From the NCBI GenBank assembly GCA_946623125.1, contig CAMOQR010000015.1, positions 1-32,780 of the forward strand: a DNA stretch of 32,780 nt, in the 5' to 3' direction. Shown in pieces: positions 1 to 6,465 of this stretch. How positions within the stretch are numbered: position 1 is the stretch's first letter; every line of letters starts with the position of its first letter. The notes below the pieces were generated by a model. That model saw nothing but the letters and a program-made list of their open reading frames with translations, did no database searches and was not told the DNA's origin. The position numbers and the translations under genes are program-made. The stretch is from an uncultured Caryophanales bacterium. GTDB taxonomy: Bacteria; Bacillota_I; Bacilli_A; RF39; UBA660.

Positions 1-21
1 TTATAGTAGGGAAGTGATAAT

Positions 22-309
22 ATGAAGATATTTAAAAGACTTATCTATTTATTCTTTCTATTATTGTTTATTCCTGTCGTTTATGCAGAAGAACTTAATA
101 TTTCAAGTGTTTCTGTAAAAGATAAAAGTGGAACAATTACTTATGATGAAATCAAACAAGAAAATAATACTATTACTAGTAATATTACATTTCATCAATT
201 ACATGATTTCCTAAATTTAGATGTAGAAATAGATAATCAAGAGAATAACTCTTATATTCTTGATTCTATAACGTCAAGTAATTCTAATTATTTAGTAATG
301 GCGCCATGA
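22..309 (+). CDS. Short secreted protein, probably truncated by a frameshift
   Basis: The 95-residue product begins with a clear signal peptide (basic start, hydrophobic residues about 7-20, cleavage likely after VYA at residue 22). A polar, Asn/Ser-rich, beta-like segment follows. The start has a good RBS (GGGAAGTGATAAT just upstream of ATG). Translation stops abruptly at a TGA in the sequence for MAP, while the next frame continues with protein-like sequence to a stop at 390-392. This looks like the remains of a longer exported protein, or a sequencing/assembly frameshift. The family is not recognised. It is followed by a hairpin terminator, so it was expressed as a separate unit or as the end of an upstream operon outside the window. 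Confidence 0.5.
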   Translation: MKIFKRLIYLFFLLLFIPVVYAEELNISSVSVKDKSGTITYDEIKQENNTITSNITFHQLHDFLNLDVEIDNQENNSYILDSITSSNSNYLVMAP

Positions 310-392
310 AAGATTATGTTAATTCTAAAAATCAAGTTACGATAAAAGGAATTCGTACAATGTATGAAAAATCTGGTTTCAAATGTAAATAA
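306..392 (+). pseudogene. Out-of-frame 3' continuation of the secreted protein
   Basis: Reading from the ATG at 306, which overlaps the TGA of the upstream frame, gives 28 residues beginning MKDYVNSKNQ and ending SGFKCK before a TAA. Its strand-like polar composition resembles the upstream segment, and the terminator begins directly after its stop rather than after the stop at 309. I infer that both pieces were one reading frame before a single-base shift near 290-309. An independent 28-residue peptide is less likely because no RBS precedes this ATG. Confidence 0.35.
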
Positions 393-416
393 AGGGTATT
401 CTTATATCCTTTTTTT
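392..416 (+). terminator. Intrinsic terminator
   Basis: An 8-bp stem (AAGGGTAT at 392-399 with ATATCCTT at 404-411, one G-T pair) closes a TCTT loop and runs into a T-tract. Confidence 0.7.
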
Positions 417-421
417 CATTA

Positions 422-450
422 TTTACAATTAAAAAAAGAAATGATATGAT
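422..450 (+). promoter_or_regulatory. Promoter of the methyltransferase-fold gene
   Basis: A TTTACA -35 box (422-427) lies 17 bases from a TATGAT -10 box (445-450), which carries the extended TG at 442-443. Start codon and RBS follow within 25 bases. Confidence 0.65.
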
Positions 451-474
451 AAGTCACATATTGGGGGAATTTAC

Positions 475-1179
475 TTGACAAAAGAGATGAATAAAAGATT
501 ATGGTATATGACAAATGTAAAGAAACTCGTAATTGATAATCCATCTATCATAGATGAATTTGAATGGATGTTTCTTAAAAATTTAATAATGAAAGAACCA
601 ATTCCCAGATTATATCATATAGATTTAGTAAGAGAATTGTTAGATCATTTATCTCTTATACCGGATAAAGATAATATTTATATAAAGTTTTTAGAAGAAT
701 TAGAAAAAGAACATGAAATAAAAGATAAGAAAATCATAGAAGTTGGAGGAGGTACATTTCCAAATCTTGCAAAAAGAATTAGTAAAAAATTAAAAACAGG
801 AACAATTACAGTATATGATCCTAGACTTTCTAAAGCAGAAAAACAAACAGAAAAAATGATTTTAAAAAGAGAAATGTTTACAACTAAAACTCCTATAAAA
901 GATACAAATTTAATGATTGGATTAATGCCCTGCAAAGGAATAGAACCATTAATCAACCAAGCAATAAATAATAGAATAGATTTCATGATATGGTTATGTG
1001 AGGGAGGGCCTCATGGAGACTATATTGATTATTTTGAATATGAAGATGAATGGTTAGATAGTATCTTGTCATATGGAAAAAGAGGAGTAGAAAAAAACAA
1101 CATGGGTCAGATGAAAGTAAAACATTTTCCCAAATATTCGGAATATCCAATTATTTATAACACAAAAAAAGAAGAGTAA
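475..1179 (+). CDS. SAM-dependent methyltransferase-fold protein, substrate unknown
   Basis: The 234-residue protein has a helical N-terminal third, then a strand-loop-helix with the glycine-rich sequence IIEVGGGTFPNLAKRI (about residues 88-103). About 20 residues later comes a strand ending in acidic VYDPR. This matches motif I and the post-I acidic strand of class I Rossmann-fold methyltransferases. Later strands (LMIGLMP, FMIWLCEGG) fit the same fold. I cannot assign a substrate. The chosen start is TTG at 475, because GGGGG lies 7 bases upstream; an ATG at 487 lacks such a site. The gene has its own promoter and ends in a terminator shared with the convergent gene. It could also be a non-catalytic Rossmann protein. 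Confidence 0.6.
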   Translation: MTKEMNKRLWYMTNVKKLVIDNPSIIDEFEWMFLKNLIMKEPIPRLYHIDLVRELLDHLSLIPDKDNIYIKFLEELEKEHEIKDKKIIEVGGGTFPNLAKRISKKLKTGTITVYDPRLSKAEKQTEKMILKREMFTTKTPIKDTNLMIGLMPCKGIEPLINQAINNRIDFMIWLCEGGPHGDYIDYFEYEDEWLDSILSYGKRGVEKNNMGQMKVKHFPKYSEYPIIYNTKKEE

Positions 1180-1190
1180 TCTTCTTTTTA
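1168..1190. terminator. Bidirectional terminator between convergent genes
   Basis: AAAGAAGA (1168-1175) pairs with TCTTCTTT (1180-1187) around a GTAA loop that contains the upstream stop codon. T-runs occur on both strands, so it can end both the plus-strand methyltransferase-like gene and the minus-strand DUF192 gene. Confidence 0.75.
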
Positions 1191-1502
1191 TTTAACAGGT
1201 ATTTTTTTACCAACTTGTAATTGAGTCGATGTACCAAGTGGTAAATAATATAGGCCATATGCTTTAAAACAAAAAATTAGTTTTTCGCTACGTACATTAG
1301 AGTATAATGATAAAATAGTTCCATCACGATTTACAAAACAAAGATCTACTTTTTGACAGAAAAAATAAGTATTGGCAACTTTTTTATGAGGAAAAAAAAT
1401 TGCTTGTTCTAAAGGCTCCAGTACAAATTTTAAAGAACGAAATCTTTCGGATTTCTTTTCGTATTCGATAACAGGAATTTTAGAAGAAAGAATTAATTTC
1501 AT
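1188..1502 (-). CDS. DUF192 family protein
   Basis: The 104-residue product follows the DUF192 (COG1430) pattern. A strand region with a central 'NTYFF-x4-DLCFVNRDG' (the family has HTFFM-x-xPIDVVFLD) is followed by 'VRSEKLIFCFKAYGLYYLPLGTS', equivalent to the family's basic loop and the Leu-Pro-x-Gly-Thr motif. The molecular function of DUF192 is not settled. No signal peptide is visible, so it is probably cytoplasmic, unlike many exported homologues. The start is the ATG at 1502, which has GGTGAT four bases upstream; the in-frame TTG at 1517 would place that RBS inside the gene. It is divergent from yebC and convergent with the preceding gene. Confidence 0.7.
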   Translation of the reverse strand: MKLILSSKIPVIEYEKKSERFRSLKFVLEPLEQAIFFPHKKVANTYFFCQKVDLCFVNRDGTILSLYSNVRSEKLIFCFKAYGLYYLPLGTSTQLQVGKKIPVK

Positions 1503-1517
1503 AGTATCACCAAGCAA

Positions 1518-1526
1518 ATTATATCA
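1518..1526 (-). promoter_or_regulatory. Extended -10 element of the DUF192 gene
   Basis: On the minus strand the sequence reads TGATATAAT, a full extended -10, about 16 bases upstream of the ATG. The predicted leader is under 15 bases and no good -35 is seen. Confidence 0.5.
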
Positions 1527-1554
1527 TAAAAAACTTTTAAAGAAGAACAAAATA

Positions 1555-1563
1555 TGATATCAT
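1555..1563 (+). promoter_or_regulatory. Extended -10 element of yebC
   Basis: TGATATCAT (TG plus TATCAT) lies 24 bases upstream of the yebC start, and a weak TTTTAA (1535-1540) sits 17 bases further upstream. It is back-to-back with the DUF192 promoter. Confidence 0.5.
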
Positions 1564-1587
1564 AGAACTGGAAATGGAGGTATAAGT

Positions 1588-2313
1588 ATGAGTGGACATT
1601 CAAAATGGGCTACAATACATAGAAAAAAAGGTTTATTGGATGCTGCTAGAGGAAAAGTATTCCAAAAGTTAGCAAAAGAAATTATGGTAGCAGCAAAAGG
1701 AGGAAGTCCTGATCCGAGTCAAAATGCTGCACTAAGATTAGCAGTTGATAAGGCAAAAGCTCAAAACATGCCAAAAGATAATATCCAAAAGGCAATAGAA
1801 AAAGCAGCAGGTGGAAGTGACGGAGCAAATTTCGAATCTGTAAGATATGAAGGTTATGGCCATGGAGGTGTTGCCTTTATGGTAGACTGTCTAACAGATA
1901 ATAGAAATAGAACAGCATCACAGGTTAGAGCAGCATTCACAAAAGCAGGAGGAAATCTTGGCACCGATGGTTCTGTAAGTTATATGTTTGAAAGACGTGG
2001 ATCTATTGTTATACCTGGAGAATACGATGAAGATACTATGATGATGACAGCATTAGATGCTGGAGCATTAGATTTTGAAAAAATAGAAAATAATTATATG
2101 ATTACAACAGATTCTCAATCCTTTACGGCAGTAAAAGATGCATTAGAATCCGCAGACGTAAAAGAATTCTTAGAATGTGAATTAACCTATATTCCAAATA
2201 TGGAAGTAGAACTTGATGAAGAAGGACAAGAAAAAGTATTAAAACTAGTAGAGACATTAGAAGACTTAGATGATGTACAAGATGTATATTATAATTTAAA
2301 AGAAAAAGAATAG
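1588..2313 (+). CDS. yebC: YebC/PmpR family transcriptional/translation regulator
   Basis: The 241-residue protein is a full-length YebC/PmpR protein. It opens with the family signature MSGHSKWATIHRKKG, then the 'RGKVFQKLAKEI' helix, 'NAALRLAVDKAKAQNMPKDNI' and the 'YEGYGHGGVAFMVDCLTDNRNRT' core. The acidic C-terminal domain is also complete. YebC proteins are DNA-binding regulators in some bacteria, and certain members have been linked to relief of ribosome stalling; which role applies here cannot be read from sequence. GGAGG precedes the ATG. It sits just upstream of the ruvAB region, echoing the yebC-ruvC-ruvA-ruvB order of other bacteria, but ruvC is absent here (typical of Firmicutes). 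A strong terminator follows. Confidence 0.95.
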   Translation: MSGHSKWATIHRKKGLLDAARGKVFQKLAKEIMVAAKGGSPDPSQNAALRLAVDKAKAQNMPKDNIQKAIEKAAGGSDGANFESVRYEGYGHGGVAFMVDCLTDNRNRTASQVRAAFTKAGGNLGTDGSVSYMFERRGSIVIPGEYDEDTMMMTALDAGALDFEKIENNYMITTDSQSFTAVKDALESADVKEFLECELTYIPNMEVELDEEGQEKVLKLVETLEDLDDVQDVYYNLKEKE

Positions 2314-2335
2314 ACTGAAAATTCAGTCTTTTTTT
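2312..2335 (+). terminator. yebC terminator
   Basis: AGACTGAA (2312-2319) pairs with TTCAGTCT (2322-2329) and runs into seven T. The stem overlaps the TAG stop of yebC. Confidence 0.85.
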
Positions 2336-2336
2336 C

Positions 2337-2364
2337 TTGTATTCTAGAAAAAAAGAAATATAAT
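2337..2364 (+). promoter_or_regulatory. Promoter of the kinase-fold gene
   Basis: TTGTAT (2337-2342) grows out of the yebC terminator T-tract and lies 16 bases from a perfect TATAAT (2359-2364). The RBS CAGGTGATAAT and ATG follow within 20 bases. Confidence 0.55.
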
Positions 2365-2381
2365 AAACATCAGGTGATAAT

Positions 2382-3308
2382 ATGAAAACAATCTACTATG
2401 ATTTAAAACTAGAAGCAATCAATTTAAGAATGCATCAAATTCGCCACTTAAAAGAATTAAGACTTCCAAAAGGAACTTTTAACAACGAAGCATTAATGTT
2501 AATATTAAATAAAAAATATAGAACCTCAGATGGAAAAAGAATTTTGTTCAAGTATTTAGATGCTCAAGATGATGCTCGTCTAATGACAAGTAAAGAAAAA
2601 ACACTAGCATACTTAAATGGGTCAAGTTATAAGAAAATAAAACCATTAATTATTCCAGAATATATTGTAAAAGTAGATTCTAAACCAGCAGGATTTGCAA
2701 TGCCATTAGTTGAAAATCATAAAAATTTAGGAATATTACTAGAATCGCATAAGGTTTCCATGAAAAAAAAGAAAGAATATTTAATTATGCTTGGTAAATT
2801 AATTGATGAAGTGCAAAGAGTAGATGAAAAACACAATTTTTCTTTTTCTGACTTAAATGAATATAATTTTATCATTAATCAAGAAGGAAAAATGAACGCC
2901 ATAGACTTAGACAGTGCATATATTGATGGTATTGATGGAATAAATCCTCCAGAATTATCTCTTTATCTACATAAAAATAAAAATTTAAGAGGATTTAAGG
3001 ACAAATACCCACGAACCTCATCCGGAATTGTAATACCAAATCAAAATAGCGATCTATACTGTTATAATATGATTATTTTAAGCCTACTTGCAGAAGAATA
3101 TGTTCACAAAATAGATATGAATCTTTTTTATCAATATTTAGAATATTTAGAATTAGTTGGAGTACCAAAAGAGTTAATTGAGACTTGGTTTAATTTATAT
3201 TCGAAAAAGAAAAATGATAACCCAGAAAAATATATAGCAGAAATTCCAGATGATATTTTAAAATATTCTAGATTTGAAACATTTCAAAAAGTAAAAACAT
3301 CAAATTAA
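2382..3308 (+). CDS. Protein-kinase-fold protein of unknown substrate
   Basis: The 308-residue protein has the order of motifs of the protein kinase/aminoglycoside phosphotransferase fold. A beta-strand lysine (K57 in LFKYLD) is followed by a hinge-like strand 'AGFAMPLVEN'. The catalytic loop is 'FSDLNEYNFII', with D157 and N162 spaced as in HRDxxxxN. The metal-binding strand is 'AIDLDS' (D175, in the place of DFG). Helix-F-like 'NSDLYCYNMIILSLL' follows. The loop lacks the usual HR and the catalytic lysine (Asn instead), so it may be an atypical kinase, a small-molecule kinase or a pseudokinase. No membrane segment or sensor domain is present. It has its own promoter; RBS GGTGATAAT supports the ATG. 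Placement after yebC and before ruvA gives no firm clue to its role. Confidence 0.6.
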   Translation: MKTIYYDLKLEAINLRMHQIRHLKELRLPKGTFNNEALMLILNKKYRTSDGKRILFKYLDAQDDARLMTSKEKTLAYLNGSSYKKIKPLIIPEYIVKVDSKPAGFAMPLVENHKNLGILLESHKVSMKKKKEYLIMLGKLIDEVQRVDEKHNFSFSDLNEYNFIINQEGKMNAIDLDSAYIDGIDGINPPELSLYLHKNKNLRGFKDKYPRTSSGIVIPNQNSDLYCYNMIILSLLAEEYVHKIDMNLFYQYLEYLELVGVPKELIETWFNLYSKKKNDNPEKYIAEIPDDILKYSRFETFQKVKTSN

Positions 3309-3328
3309 AACGTTTGTTCAATTTTTAT

Positions 3329-3357
3329 TTGATAAAAATATCTTTTTAGTTTATAAT
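3329..3357 (+). promoter_or_regulatory. Promoter of the ruvA-ruvB operon
   Basis: TTGATA (3329-3334), a 17-base spacer and TATAAT (3352-3357) form a near-consensus promoter 20 bases before the ruvA ATG. The upstream gene has no convincing hairpin terminator, so some read-through is possible. Confidence 0.75.
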
Positions 3358-3376
3358 GAGATAGGAGAGTGATAAA

Positions 3377-3940
3377 ATGTATGATTATATAAAAGGTGTT
3401 ATTACATATATCAAAAATAATGCTGTTGTATTAGATAATAATGGGATAGGTTATTTAATATATGTATCAAACCCATATTCATATGAAATCAATAAAGATT
3501 ACAAGATTTATATCTATCAACATATAACAGAAGATGAAAATACTTTATATGGATTTAAAAGTATTCAAGAAAAAGAATTCTTTTTAAAATTAATTAGTGT
3601 TAAAGGCCTTGGCTGTAAAATGGCACTACCAATACTAGCCGTTGGATCATTAGATGGAATTCAAGATGCCATAGAAAGAGAAAATATATTATATCTTAAA
3701 AAATTCCCAAAAATTGGTGATAAATTAGCCAAACAAATAGTATTAGATTTGAAAGGTAAACTAGAATTTATTGGTGTAGGAATAAGTGATGATGAAATTA
3801 CAACAGAAAATGAATTAAAAGAGGTATTAATTGGATTAGGATATAAAGAAAAAGAAATTATACCTGTATTAGCCAAAGTAGATACATCCTTACCAATAGA
3901 AGGTCAAGTAAAAGACGCTTTAAAATTATTATTACGATGA
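3377..3940 (+). CDS. ruvA: Holliday junction branch migration protein RuvA
   Basis: The 187-residue product has the three RuvA parts. The N-terminal OB-fold (MYDYIKGVITYIKNNAVVLD, about 1-62) ends in the family-typical 'EDENTLYGFKSIQEKEFF'. The helix-hairpin-helix region (about 70-130) includes 'SVKGLGCKMA' and 'FPKIGDKLAKQIVLDLKGKL'. The small C-terminal helical domain (about 142-187) contacts RuvB. RuvA forms the tetrameric platform on four-way DNA junctions that loads RuvB. RBS AGGAGAG supports the ATG. The gene ends in TGA, the only intact gene in the window to do so, and overlaps the next gene by ATGA. Confidence 0.95.
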   Translation: MYDYIKGVITYIKNNAVVLDNNGIGYLIYVSNPYSYEINKDYKIYIYQHITEDENTLYGFKSIQEKEFFLKLISVKGLGCKMALPILAVGSLDGIQDAIERENILYLKKFPKIGDKLAKQIVLDLKGKLEFIGVGISDDEITTENELKEVLIGLGYKEKEIIPVLAKVDTSLPIEGQVKDALKLLLR

Positions 3941-4332
3941 ATGTTATTCCAATAAAAGATATAATTATTAAAAAAACATTCGAAGATGTATGGGACACTA
4001 TAGAATGTTTAGAAGAAGATTATGGCTTAGAAACAAAGATTAAAAAGGAAGAAATCAAAATAATACTTGAAAAATTCTATGAATACTATGAATCAAAAGA
4101 ACTAGTTTATGCATACCAAGAGCAAATGAAAAAAGATTTTGAAGATATTGCGTTCTATGCAGTAGAAGGATGCTGTCCGATTAACTTTGATAGTGTTTTA
4201 AATTTACTATACAATGAAGAATTACTTTGTTCTCATACAGAAATAGATCCAATAGAAGTAAAAAAAATGATTGGAGCAATCAGAAAAACAAAAAGAAGGG
4301 GAGTGATACGCATTGAAAGAAAACATCATTAA
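3937..4332 (+). CDS. Unknown 131-residue protein encoded between ruvA and ruvB
   Basis: I do not recognise this family. The start ATG overlaps the ruvA stop as ATGA, and the 3' end overlaps the ruvB TTG start by 20 bases, so its translation is coupled on both sides. The protein is soluble, mostly helical and acidic in the first two thirds ([18 protein letters not shown], then an EF/YEYYE-rich helix). A short Cys pair (EGCCPINFD) follows, and the tail is strongly basic ([15 protein letters not shown]) and could touch DNA or RNA. The codon usage matches its neighbours. The basic tail region also contains the ruvB RBS, so its composition may partly be imposed by that signal. A role with RuvAB is inference from position only. 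Confidence 0.75.
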   Translation: MNVIPIKDIIIKKTFEDVWDTIECLEEDYGLETKIKKEEIKIILEKFYEYYESKELVYAYQEQMKKDFEDIAFYAVEGCCPINFDSVLNLLYNEELLCSHTEIDPIEVKKMIGAIRKTKRRGVIRIERKHH

Positions 4333-5308
4333 AAACTATGACTTATTTGACGATAACACAATGGATAATACGATTCGTCCAGAAACGATGGAAGAATACA
4401 TTGGGCAACAGGATGTAAAAGAAAATATTAAAGTGTTTGTTAGTGCTGCCAAGAAAAGAAATGAAGCACTAGATCATGTATTATTATATGGACCACCAGG
4501 ACTTGGTAAAACGACTCTTGCTTTTATTATCGCGCATGAACTTGGGACAAATATTAAAACAGCAAGCGGACCAAGTATTGAAAAGAGTGGAGATTTAGCA
4601 GCAATTCTTTCATCTCTTGAACCTGGGGATGTATTATTTATAGATGAAATTCATAGAATGCCACGATATATAGAAGAAATCCTATATCCTGCTATGGAAG
4701 ATTTTTCATTAGATATTATTGTAGGAAGTGAAGGAAATAGTAGGAATATTAAAATTGATTTACCACCCTTTACTTTAGTAGGCGCAACAACACGTGCAGG
4801 AGACTTATCTTCTCCATTAAGAGACCGTTTTGGAATTGTTTCCAAACTGCAATTTTATACAATAGAAGAATTAACGGAGATTGTAAAAAGAACATCTAGA
4901 GTATTAGATATGCCAATAGATGATGATGCTGCAGTAGAACTTGCTAAAAGAAGTCGTGGAACCCCAAGAATTGCCAATCGTTTATTTAAAAGAGTAAGAG
5001 ACTTTGCCATGGTAAAAGATAGTGATAAAATCACCTTAGAAATAACGGAAGAAGCACTAGAACGATTAAAAGTAGATAAAATAGGACTAGATAATACTGA
5101 CAGAGATCTTCTTTTAGCAATCATTAATCGATTCAATGGAGGACCTGTTGGAATAGAAGCATTAAGTAGTTCGATTGGAGAAGAAGTAACAACCATTGAA
5201 GATGTATATGAACCATACTTATTACAAATTGGTTTACTAAAAAGAACGGCTAGAGGAAGAGTAGCAACCGATAAAGCGTATGAAGTACTTGGAATAGAAA
5301 AGAAATAA
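4313..5308 (+). CDS. ruvB: Holliday junction branch migration ATPase RuvB
   Basis: This 331-residue AAA+ motor drives branch migration with RuvA. Walker A is GPPGLGKT (60-67) and Walker B is LFIDEIH with D111 and E112. Sensor 1 is GATTRAG (157-163), the arginine finger is in LRDRFG (R172), and sensor 2 is in [10 protein letters not shown]. The C-terminal winged helix includes '[20 protein letters not shown]'. The start is TTG at 4313 with GGGGAG nine bases upstream; this gives the normal RuvB N-terminus (family 'LRPKTLDDYIGQ' matches [12 protein letters not shown]). It overlaps the preceding gene by 20 bases. A strong terminator surrounds the stop codon. Confidence 0.96.
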   Translation: MKENIIKNYDLFDDNTMDNTIRPETMEEYIGQQDVKENIKVFVSAAKKRNEALDHVLLYGPPGLGKTTLAFIIAHELGTNIKTASGPSIEKSGDLAAILSSLEPGDVLFIDEIHRMPRYIEEILYPAMEDFSLDIIVGSEGNSRNIKIDLPPFTLVGATTRAGDLSSPLRDRFGIVSKLQFYTIEELTEIVKRTSRVLDMPIDDDAAVELAKRSRGTPRIANRLFKRVRDFAMVKDSDKITLEITEEALERLKVDKIGLDNTDRDLLLAIINRFNGGPVGIEALSSSIGEEVTTIEDVYEPYLLQIGLLKRTARGRVATDKAYEVLGIEKK

Positions 5309-5326
5309 TACTTTTCTATTCTTTTT
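5292..5326 (+). terminator. ruvB terminator
   Basis: An 11-bp perfect stem (GAATAGAAAAG at 5292-5302, CTTTTCTATTC at 5311-5321) closes an 8-base loop holding the ruvB stop codon and is followed by T5. Confidence 0.9.
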
Positions 5327-5331
5327 ATTTG

Positions 5332-5340
5332 TGATATAAT
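5332..5340 (+). promoter_or_regulatory. Extended -10 element of queA
   Basis: TGATATAAT directly follows the ruvB terminator. The -35 position (5312-5317) falls in the terminator's 3' arm and is a poor match. An in-frame ATG at 5339 is part of this element, not a start codon. Confidence 0.6.
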
Positions 5341-5362
5341 GAACCATAAATGGAGGGATACC

Positions 5363-6397
5363 ATGAAAGTAGAAGAATTTGATTATGAATTACCAGAAGA
5401 GTTGATTGCGCAAACACCACTTGAAAAAAGAGATGAATCAAGATTAATGGTTTTAGATAAAAAAACAGGAGAAATAGAACATAAAAAATTCTATAATATA
5501 ATTGATTATTTAAATCCAGGAGATACCTTAGTATTAAATAATTCTAAAGTATTACCTGCCAGATTAATTGGAGTAAAAGAAGAGACAAATGCAGTAATAG
5601 AAATATTACTTTTAAAAAATATAGAAAAAGAAGTATGGGAATGTCTCGTAAAACCTGCAAGAAGAATTAAAGTAGGTACAGTGATTTCTTTTGGAAATGG
5701 TAAATTAAAGGCAAAATGTGTAAAAGAAGAAGAGGAAGGAATTAGACATTTAGAACTAATCTATGATGGAATTCTATTAGAAATATTAGAAGAATTAGGA
5801 ACAATGCCACTACCTCCTTATATTCATGAAAAATTAAAGGATCAATCAAGATATCAAACAGTATATGCAAAAGAAGTTGGAAGCGCCGCAGCCCCAACAG
5901 CAGGACTACATTTTACAAATGAATTACTTGAAAAAATTAAAAAGAAAGGTGTAAATATTGCCTATATTACATTACATGTAGGACTTGGAACATTCCGTCC
6001 AGTATCCGTTGAAAAAGTAGAAGATCATGAAATGCACAGTGAATACTATATGATGGACAAAGAAACAGCAAATCTTTTAACACAAACAAAAAAGAATCAT
6101 AAAAGAATCATTGCAGTAGGTACGACTAGTACAAGAACTCTTGAAACCATTATGAAAAAATATCATAAATTTCAAGAATGTAGTGGTTGGACCAATATCT
6201 TTATCTACCCAGGATATGAGTTTAGTGCAATTGATTGTTTAATTACAAACTTCCATCTACCAAAATCAACCTTAGTGATGTTAGTTTCTTCCTTAGCCGG
6301 AAAAGACAATATTTTAAATGCATACCAAGAAGCAATCAAAGAAAAATATAGATTCTTCTCTTTTGGAGATGCAATGTTTATTAAAGAAGAGAAATAA
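5363..6397 (+). CDS. queA: tRNA preQ1(34) S-adenosylmethionine ribosyltransferase-isomerase QueA
   Basis: QueA transfers and isomerises the ribosyl group of SAM onto preQ1 at position 34 of tRNA, making epoxyqueuosine. The 344 residues match the family throughout: '[27 protein letters not shown]', '[17 protein letters not shown]', '[13 protein letters not shown]', '[12 protein letters not shown]', 'EYYMMD', '[11 protein letters not shown]' and '[22 protein letters not shown]'. The start is ATG 5363, with GGAGG 6 bases upstream. The in-frame ATG at 5339 lies inside the promoter -10 and has no RBS. Its usual partner tgt is present but 6.7 kb downstream, beyond two inserted genes. Confidence 0.96.
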   Translation: MKVEEFDYELPEELIAQTPLEKRDESRLMVLDKKTGEIEHKKFYNIIDYLNPGDTLVLNNSKVLPARLIGVKEETNAVIEILLLKNIEKEVWECLVKPARRIKVGTVISFGNGKLKAKCVKEEEEGIRHLELIYDGILLEILEELGTMPLPPYIHEKLKDQSRYQTVYAKEVGSAAAPTAGLHFTNELLEKIKKKGVNIAYITLHVGLGTFRPVSVEKVEDHEMHSEYYMMDKETANLLTQTKKNHKRIIAVGTTSTRTLETIMKKYHKFQECSGWTNIFIYPGYEFSAIDCLITNFHLPKSTLVMLVSSLAGKDNILNAYQEAIKEKYRFFSFGDAMFIKEEK

Positions 6398-6421
6398 GAA
6401 TTGAATAATTCTTATTTTTTT
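6392..6421 (+). terminator. queA terminator
   Basis: AAATAAGAATT (6392-6402) pairs with AATTCTTATTT (6407-6417) around a GAAT loop and continues into T. The loop also supplies the next gene's -35 box. Confidence 0.85.
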
Positions 6422-6429
6422 GATATTAT
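6401..6429 (+). promoter_or_regulatory. Promoter of the giant surface-protein gene
   Basis: TTGAAT (6401-6406), a 17-base spacer and extended TGATATTAT (-10 hexamer 6424-6429). The -35 lies in the loop region of the queA terminator. Confidence 0.6.
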
Positions 6430-6465
6430 ACAGATAAGAATAGGAATGATAAAGAAGGAATAATA

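Noticed and set aside
306-345. TGA read as tryptophan (Mollicutes code) in the first gene and in ruvA
   Set aside because: Read-through adds only 5-14 unlikely residues, no other gene has in-frame TGA, and the ruvA TGA forms a normal ATGA overlap.
1503-1517. TTG start for the DUF192 gene
   Set aside because: It would place the GGTGAT RBS inside the gene.
3305-3330. Terminator after the kinase-fold gene
   Set aside because: Only A/T-rich short pairings around AAACGTTT are seen, with no stable stem before the T-run.
5339-5362. Upstream ATG as the queA start
   Set aside because: It forms part of the TGATATAAT promoter element and has no RBS; ATG 5363 has GGAGG at good spacing.
5309-5362. preQ1 riboswitch before queA or tgt
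   Set aside because: The leaders are under 30 bases after the predicted start sites, too short for a riboswitch, and no aptamer-like stem is seen.
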